Positions 12,851 through 17,756 of a DNA stretch of 17,756 nt are shown piece by piece. The notes below the pieces were generated by a model. That model saw nothing but the letters and a program-made list of their open reading frames with translations, was not told where the DNA came from and ran no database searches. The position numbers and the translations under genes were made by a program. This DNA is from CAZBBB01 sp964490005 (GTDB lineage: Bacteria > Planctomycetota > B15-G4), in the NCBI GenBank assembly GCA_964490005.1, contig CAZBBB010000066.1, positions 1 to 17,756 of the forward strand, given 5' to 3'. Within the stretch, counting starts at the first letter, position 1. Every line of letters begins with the position of its first letter.

Positions 12851-14533
12851 ATGGCCAGACAGCGGATGCGGGCCGAGGGCCGGCGCGCGAGCGGCATGCC
12901 CGTCTCGGTGAAGTTCGCGCTCGTGACGGGCGGCATCGTCGCGGTGTTCATGCTCGGCTTCGGGCTGTTCCTGCGCGGCTTCATCCGCGACGCCGTGCAC
13001 CGGCAGGTGCTGCAGGCGGCCTGGGAGTCGGCCTACGTCGGCGCGCAGGCCGACCTCGACGCCTGGACGAGCTTCTTCGGCACCGAGTTCCAGGGGCTGA
13101 CGGTCGAGCAGCTCAACGCCAAGGTGCAGGAGGAGGGCTGGACGCCCAAGGACTACGAGCGGCGCTACCAGAACGAGGCCGTCATGCAGCGCCTGGAGTG
13201 GAACAAGGCGCGTTTCCGGCGCGCGGTGCTGCCCGGCATCCGCATCGTCGCGCTCGAGCTGCTCGACAAGACCGAGCCCGGCAACATCCGGCTGCTGGGA
13301 CAGTCGTACGAAGGCGATCTCGACTTCACGCCGCTGGTCGCGACCGCGCCGGTGCAGATCCCGTCGGGCGACGTGCGCGAGGGCTTCATGCCCATCGCGG
13401 GCGTGCCGCGGCACGTGATCCGCGCCAGCCACCCGGTGGGGCGCCTCGACGACGCGCGCACCGGCGAGCTGGCCGTCTACCTCGACGCGCGCATCGTCGA
13501 CGAGGCCACCGGCGCGCTCATGCTGCGCGTGATCTACTCGGCCATCGGCTTCGTGATCATCGGCGCGGGCCTGGCGTGGTTCGTCGGGCGCACGCTCATG
13601 CGTCCGCTGGTGAAGCTGCAGGAGGACATCCGCGTCGTCGCCGGCGGCGATCTCGCGCACCGCACCTCGGTGCGCAGCGGCGACGAGATCGGCGAGCTGG
13701 CGCGCACCTTCGACGTCATGACCGAGAGCCTGCAGCAGGCGCAGGAGCGCGAGCGCGAGACGGCCGGCAGCCGCCACCAGATGAGCCTGGCGGCCGAGGT
13801 CGCCGCGAGCCTGGTACCCGCGAGCCTGCCGGCGCTGCCCGGCTACGAGATCGCGGGCCACCACGCGGCCGGCGGCCAGCTCGGCGGCGAGACCTACGAC
13901 GTGCTCAGGCTGCCCGGCGGGCGGCTGGGGCTGATCGTCAGCTCGGCCTCGGGCACGGGCGTGCCGGCCGCGATGGTCATGGCGATGGCGCGCTCCTCGC
14001 TCGCCGCCGTCGCGAGCACGGAGGCCGATCCGGGCGAGATCCTGCGGCGCGTGAACAACCTGCTCTCGGGCGACCTGCGCCGCGGGATGTACGTCACGGT
14101 GCTGCTGGCCGTGCTCGACCCGTCGTCCGGCACGCTGAGCCTGGCGAACGCCGGCCACGCGCCGCTGCTCTTCAGCCGCGGCCAGGCGCTCAAAGTCGTG
14201 CACAGCGAGGGCATCGCGCTGGGCTTCGACAAGGGGCCGGTCTTCGACCGCACCCTCAAGGTGCTGCGCGTGCCGCTGCAGCCCGGCGATCGCGTCGTGC
14301 TCTACGGACCGGGCGTGACGCGCGTGAACGGCGAGGGCGGCGCGCCGCTCGGCGAGGAGCGCTTCGCGGCGCTGGTCAAGCGCGAGGCCGGCCACCCGGC
14401 GCCCGTGTTCGTCAAGCGCATGGCGGCGCTGGTGGCCAAGTTCCGGGGGGCGGCGCCCTGCAACGAGGACGTCACGCTGCTCGCGCTCTCCCGTCAGGAC
14501 GAGGGCGGCGGCCGGGCCGGAGGCGAGGCATGA
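12851..14533 (+). CDS. Membrane HAMP protein with degenerate SpoIIE/RsbU-type PP2C domain
   Basis: 560 residues from the ATG at 12851. The layout is TM1 ~19-41, an extracytoplasmic sensor region ~42-226 with no family I recognise, TM2 ~227-247, HAMP ~248-300 (RPLVKLQEDI, GDEIGELARTFDVM), a short coiled coil, and a PP2C/SpoIIE domain ~315-550. Such proteins normally dephosphorylate an anti-anti-sigma factor. Here the metal-site motifs are damaged. GGDxYD is GGETYD (E347, D350). The Asp of DVSGxG is lost (SSASGTG, S365). YTDGVTE is YGPGVTR (P487, R491). Only the last Asp (D540 in EDVTLL) and the structural motif LANAGHAPLL look normal. I infer a catalytically dead pseudophosphatase that may sense at the membrane and bind a partner. 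It sits 19 bp after pgpA and overlaps mazG by 4 bp, so it is part of the cluster. No anti-sigma or STAS gene is in the window. Confidence 0.9.
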   Translation: MARQRMRAEGRRASGMPVSVKFALVTGGIVAVFMLGFGLFLRGFIRDAVHRQVLQAAWESAYVGAQADLDAWTSFFGTEFQGLTVEQLNAKVQEEGWTPKDYERRYQNEAVMQRLEWNKARFRRAVLPGIRIVALELLDKTEPGNIRLLGQSYEGDLDFTPLVATAPVQIPSGDVREGFMPIAGVPRHVIRASHPVGRLDDARTGELAVYLDARIVDEATGALMLRVIYSAIGFVIIGAGLAWFVGRTLMRPLVKLQEDIRVVAGGDLAHRTSVRSGDEIGELARTFDVMTESLQQAQERERETAGSRHQMSLAAEVAASLVPASLPALPGYEIAGHHAAGGQLGGETYDVLRLPGGRLGLIVSSASGTGVPAAMVMAMARSSLAAVASTEADPGEILRRVNNLLSGDLRRGMYVTVLLAVLDPSSGTLSLANAGHAPLLFSRGQALKVVHSEGIALGFDKGPVFDRTLKVLRVPLQPGDRVVLYGPGVTRVNGEGGAPLGEERFAALVKREAGHPAPVFVKRMAALVAKFRGAAPCNEDVTLLALSRQDEGGGRAGGEA

Positions 14534-14853
14534 CGGGCATACGCGAGTTCCAGCAGCTCATCGAGCGCATCTACGGCGGCAAGGACAGCGCCCGCGGCAC
14601 GGCCGGCACCTACATGTGGCTGGCCGAGGAGGTCGGCGAGCTGTCGCGCGCGCTGCGGCGCGGCGACCGCAAGGAACTCGAGGGCGAGTTCGCCGACGTC
14701 TTCGCCTGGCTCGTCACGCTGGCCTCGATGCACGGCGTCGACGTGCAGCAGGCGGCCGAGGCCAAGTACGGGCGGGGTTGTCCGCGCTGCCATGCCGCGC
14801 CGTGCGCCTGCGACGAGCCGGTCGCGAGTCACGGCGGGCCGGCCGGCCGCTGA
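14530..14853 (+). CDS. MazG-like nucleotide pyrophosphohydrolase with Cys-rich C-terminal tail
   Basis: 107 residues. The ATG overlaps the previous stop codon (ATGA), implying translational coupling. MazG-type all-alpha NTP pyrophosphatases cleave (d)NTPs to the monophosphate and pyrophosphate. The metal-binding pattern ExxE...ExxD is present: E33, E34 and E37 in LAEEVGEL, and E53 and D56 in GEFADVFAW. The single short MazG domain (~80 residues) is like the small house-cleaning members, not the two-domain E. coli enzyme. After it comes GCPRCHAAPCAC (C84, C87, C92, C94), a possible small zinc-binding knuckle. The substrate cannot be told from sequence. It lies between the HAMP protein and priA (11 bp downstream). 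Confidence 0.9.
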   Translation: MTGIREFQQLIERIYGGKDSARGTAGTYMWLAEEVGELSRALRRGDRKELEGEFADVFAWLVTLASMHGVDVQQAAEAKYGRGCPRCHAAPCACDEPVASHGGPAGR

Positions 14854-14864
14854 GCGGGCCGGTC

Positions 14865-17087
14865 GTGGGCCGCTGGGCCGTCGTCGCGCCGCCGCTGCCG
14901 GTGGCGGGGCTGTTCACCTACGAGGTGCCGCCCGCGCTGCTCGGGCGCGTGCAGCCCGGCACGCGCGTGCTCGTGCCCTTCGGGCCGCGCAAGCTGCGCG
15001 CGACCTGCGTGCGGGTCGACGACGTGCCGCCGCCCGCGGGCGTGCTGGCCAAGCCGCTGATCGCGCTGCTCGACGAGCAGCCGCTCGTGGGCGCCGACCT
15101 GCTGCAGCTCGCCGAGCAGGTCGCGAGCGCCACGGCCTGCTCGTGGGGCGAGGCGCTCGACGCGCTGCTGCCGCCGGCGGTCAAGCGGGCGCGGGCCGCG
15201 CGCACGATCGAGCTGGCGCGCACGGCCGGGCCGCCGCACGCCGCGGGGCCGGTCGTCGAGAAGCTGCAGGCCGACAAGCGCACCGAGAAGCAGGCGCGCG
15301 CGTTGCGCATCCTGGCCGACCGCGGCGGCGAGCTGCCCGTGCGCGAGCTGCAGCGCCTGGCGCACGTGAGCCGCTCGCCGATCGAGACGCTCGCGAAGAA
15401 CGGCCTGATCCTGCTGCGCGCGACGAGCGCGCGGCACGACCCGCTGGCCGACAGCCCGGTGGAGCGCACCGAGCCGCTCGCGCTGCACGCCGAGCAGCGC
15501 GTCGCGCTCTCGGCCATCGAGCAGGCGCTCGCGTCGGGGCGCCCGGCGACCTTCCTGCTGCACGGCGTGACGGGCAGCGGCAAGACCGAGGTCTACCTGC
15601 AGGCGCTGGCCGGCGTCGTCGCGGGCGGCCGGCAGGGCATCGTGCTCGTGCCCGAGATCAGCCTCACGCCGCAGACGGTGCGGCGCTTCCGCGAACGCTT
15701 CGAGCGCGTGGCGGTGCTGCACAGCGGCTTGACGGACGCCGAGCGCGCCGATCAGTGGCGCGCCATCCGCGCGGGAGAGGCCGACGTCGTGGTCGGCGCG
15801 CGCTCGGCGGTCTTCGCGCCCGTGCCGCGCCTGGGGCTGATCGTGATCGACGAGGAGCACGAGACCTCCTTCAAGCAGAACAGCGTGCCGCGCTACCACG
15901 CCCGCGAGGTCGCCGTGGCGCGCGCGCGCATCTCGGGTGCCGTGCTCGTGCTCGGCACGGCCACGCCCAGCCTCGAGGCCTGGCACCGCGCGCAGGACGG
16001 CGCGTACCGGCTGCTCACGCTGCACGAGCGGCTCGGCGGCGGGCGGCAGCCCGAGGTCGTGCTCGTCGACCTCACGACCGAGAACCGGCGCGGCAAGGGC
16101 TTCTCGTTCCTCTCCGACCCGCTGCGCGCCGCCATGGAGGACGCGCTCGCCCGCGGCGGGCAGGTGCTGCTGTTCCTCAACCGGCGCGGCTGGGCGCAGG
16201 TGCTGCTCTGCCGCACCTGCAAGGCGACGGCGCGCTGCCCGAACTGCGAGGTCTCGCTCACGCTGCACCGTCGCATCGGCCGGCTGCTGTGCCACTGGTG
16301 CGCGCACGAGCGGGTGCCGCCCGCGACCTGCGCGACCTGCGGCGGCCCGATGGCGCCGCTCGGCTGGGGCACCGAGAAGGTCGAGGAGGACGTGCGGCAG
16401 TCCTTCCTGTCGGCGACGGTCGCGCGCATGGACAGCGACACGATGTCGGGACGCGGCGCGCACGAGACGGCGCTGACGGCCTTCGCCGAAGGCCGCACCG
16501 ACGTGCTCATCGGCACGCAGATGATCGCCAAGGGCCTGCACTTCCCCAACGTGCTGCTCGTGGGCGTGATCTGCGCCGACAGCGCGCTGTTCCTGCCCGA
16601 CGTGCGCGCCGCCGAGCGCACCTTTCAGTTGCTGGCGCAGGTCGCGGGGCGCACGGCGCGCGGGCCGCGCGGGGGGCGCGTCGTCGTGCAGGCCTTCGAT
16701 CCGCGCCACTTCGCAGTCAGGCTCGGCATGTCGGCCGACTACGAGCGCTTCGCGGCCACCGAGCTGGCGCTGCGCCGCGAGGCGAACTTCCCGCCCTTCA
16801 CGCGCATCGTGCGCGTCGTCGCGCACGGCGCCGCCGAGCCGGCCGCGCGCCGGCGCATCGACCGGCTCGCCGCCGAGCTGCGCGCTCTGGACATCGACGG
16901 CGTGCAGCTCCTCGGCCCCGCGCCCGCGCCGCTCGCGCGCCTCAACCGGCAGTACCGCTTCCACCTGCTCGCGCGCTGCCTGCACGACGACGCCGTCGCG
17001 GCGCTCACCGCGCGCCTCGCCGGCCAGAGCGCCCCGTCTCGCGGCGCGCGCCTGCTCGTCGACGTCGACCCGGTGTCGATGTTGTAG
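14865..17087 (+). CDS. priA: Primosomal protein N', replication restart helicase PriA
   Basis: 740 residues from the GTG at 14865, 11 bp after mazG. The frame is open further back into mazG, but the family N terminus (WAVVAPPLPVAGLFTYEVP) begins right after this GTG. PriA recognises stalled forks and D-loops and reloads the replicative helicase. Visible features in order are the 3'-DNA-binding domain (~1-100), a winged-helix region (~110-200), Walker A GVTGSGKTEVY (K240), DEEH (329-332), motif GTATPSLEAW, and the eight-cysteine zinc region from C449 (CRTC, CPNC, CHWC, CATC). The helicase C-terminal lobe has GTQMIAKGLHFPNV and QVAGRTARG. Length and motifs are normal, so it is probably active. 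Confidence 0.96.
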   Translation: MGRWAVVAPPLPVAGLFTYEVPPALLGRVQPGTRVLVPFGPRKLRATCVRVDDVPPPAGVLAKPLIALLDEQPLVGADLLQLAEQVASATACSWGEALDALLPPAVKRARAARTIELARTAGPPHAAGPVVEKLQADKRTEKQARALRILADRGGELPVRELQRLAHVSRSPIETLAKNGLILLRATSARHDPLADSPVERTEPLALHAEQRVALSAIEQALASGRPATFLLHGVTGSGKTEVYLQALAGVVAGGRQGIVLVPEISLTPQTVRRFRERFERVAVLHSGLTDAERADQWRAIRAGEADVVVGARSAVFAPVPRLGLIVIDEEHETSFKQNSVPRYHAREVAVARARISGAVLVLGTATPSLEAWHRAQDGAYRLLTLHERLGGGRQPEVVLVDLTTENRRGKGFSFLSDPLRAAMEDALARGGQVLLFLNRRGWAQVLLCRTCKATARCPNCEVSLTLHRRIGRLLCHWCAHERVPPATCATCGGPMAPLGWGTEKVEEDVRQSFLSATVARMDSDTMSGRGAHETALTAFAEGRTDVLIGTQMIAKGLHFPNVLLVGVICADSALFLPDVRAAERTFQLLAQVAGRTARGPRGGRVVVQAFDPRHFAVRLGMSADYERFAATELALRREANFPPFTRIVRVVAHGAAEPAARRRIDRLAAELRALDIDGVQLLGPAPAPLARLNRQYRFHLLARCLHDDAVAALTARLAGQSAPSRGARLLVDVDPVSML

Positions 17088-17122
17088 GGGAGGTGCCGCA
17101 CGCGCAGGGCGACCGGGGTCGT

Positions 17123-17128
17123 TATGCT
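17123..17128 (+). promoter_or_regulatory. Possible -10 box of the ogt-type gene
   Basis: TATGCT in GTTATGCTTGG, 36 bp after priA and 66 nt before the ATG at 17195, is the only AT-rich hexamer in the 107-bp gap. A GAGGG ribosome-binding site (17182-17186) lies 8 nt before the ATG. No good -35 box is seen. Confidence 0.3.
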
Positions 17129-17194
17129 TGGCGGCCGTCCGGCGCGCGCGGGGCGCCGCCGGGCCCGCACGCACCGCCGACGAGGGCCGCCGCC

Positions 17195-17746
17195 ATGACC
17201 GAGATCGTCCATCTCACGCGCTTCAGCACGAAGCTGGGGCCGATGAGCCTGGCCTCGACCGAACGCGGCATCGTGGCCTGCTCGCTGCCGGGCGGCGACG
17301 ACAACGTGCCCCAGGTGCTGGCGCGCGCGCTGCCCGAGGCGCGCGTCGTGCACGGCACCGGGCGCAACGCGCCGACGGTGGCGGCGGTGCGCGCCTACCT
17401 GTCGGGCCGGCGCGCCACGCTCGACGATGTCCGCCTCGACCTGCGCGGCACGGCCTTCCAGAAGAAGGTCTGGGCCGCGCTGCGGCGCGTGCCGGCCGGC
17501 CGCACGATCAGCTACGGCGAACTCGCGCGGCGCGCCGGCCATCCGCGCGCGGCGCGCGCCTGCGGCTCGGCCAACGGATCCAACCCCGTGCCGCTCTTCG
17601 TGCCCTGTCATCGCACGATCGCGGCCGACGGTTCCCTGGGCGGCTTCGGCGGCGGCCTGCCGCTCAAGCGCAGGTTGCTCGACCTCGAGGCGCGCGGCGC
17701 GAGGGCCGGCGCGCGCGCCGGCACGCGCGGCGCCGCGGCGCGCTGA
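17195..17746 (+). CDS. ogt: Methylated-DNA-[protein]-cysteine S-methyltransferase (Ogt/MGMT type)
   Basis: 183 residues. This suicide DNA-repair protein takes the methyl group from O6-methylguanine (and O4-methylthymine) onto an active-site cysteine. The catalytic motif is PCHRT, with C138 the acceptor. Before it are the winged-helix signature FQKKVWAALRRVPAGRTISYGELA and the Asn-hinge region SANGSNPVPLFV; after it is GGFGGGLPLKRRLLDLE, all normal for the family. The N-terminal domain (FSTKLGPMSLASTERGI) is the short Ogt type and there is no Ada regulatory domain. The C-terminal ~15 residues are an Ala/Arg/Gly-rich tail of no known role. It is 107 bp after priA, more distant than the other cluster members, and may have its own promoter. 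Confidence 0.94.
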   Translation: MTEIVHLTRFSTKLGPMSLASTERGIVACSLPGGDDNVPQVLARALPEARVVHGTGRNAPTVAAVRAYLSGRRATLDDVRLDLRGTAFQKKVWAALRRVPAGRTISYGELARRAGHPRAARACGSANGSNPVPLFVPCHRTIAADGSLGGFGGGLPLKRRLLDLEARGARAGARAGTRGAAAR

Positions 17747-17756
17747 TGGGGGCCGG

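Overview
This is a GC-rich bacterial window (about 72% G+C in a hand-counted line of the 3' half) packed with protein genes; I see no tRNA, rRNA, CRISPR array, transposase or integrase. The gene set combines large exported repeat proteins (Asp-box/BNR, FG-GAP and parallel beta-helix) with ordinary housekeeping genes. The N-terminal domain of the FG-GAP protein resembles a domain I associate with marine Planctomycetota. My best guess is therefore an uncultured planctomycete-like bacterium, but that is inference.

Layout. (1) 90-2723, minus strand: a large exported protein with 14 Asp-box/BNR-type repeats and a C-terminal jelly-roll-like domain. (2) 2837-4228: rimO, the ribosomal protein S12 methylthiotransferase, divergent from gene 1. 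(3) 4371-7696: two exported protein genes, a seven-repeat FG-GAP propeller and a DUF1565/parallel beta-helix protein. They are visibly less GC-rich, especially the second. (4) 7761-8159: a second copy of the 3' end of rimO, about 91% identical by hand count outside one in-frame 96-bp deletion between two 9-bp repeats. The two exported genes are therefore bracketed by direct repeats of the rimO 3' end, like a cargo island. (5) 8185-8892, minus strand: a putative lipoprotein of unknown function. (6) 9118-11328: an exported tandem retropepsin-like protein with a C-terminal PDZ domain. (7) 11329-11675: a 347-base intergenic stretch holding a striking three-tier nested palindrome (11457-11568) just before pgsA.

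(8) 11676-17087 is a tight co-directional cluster, probably an operon. pgsA and pgpA encode two consecutive steps of phosphatidylglycerol synthesis. They are followed by a membrane HAMP protein with a SpoIIE/PP2C-type domain, a MazG-like pyrophosphohydrolase with a Cys-rich tail, and priA (replication restart helicase). An ogt-type DNA repair methyltransferase (17195-17746) follows with its own probable promoter. In the HAMP protein, acidic residues in three of the SpoIIE-type phosphatase motifs are replaced, so it looks like a pseudophosphatase that binds or senses rather than hydrolyses.

The most noteworthy points are the rimO-bracketed island, the apparently dead HAMP-SpoIIE protein inside the phospholipid/nucleotide/replication cluster, and the nested palindrome upstream of pgsA.
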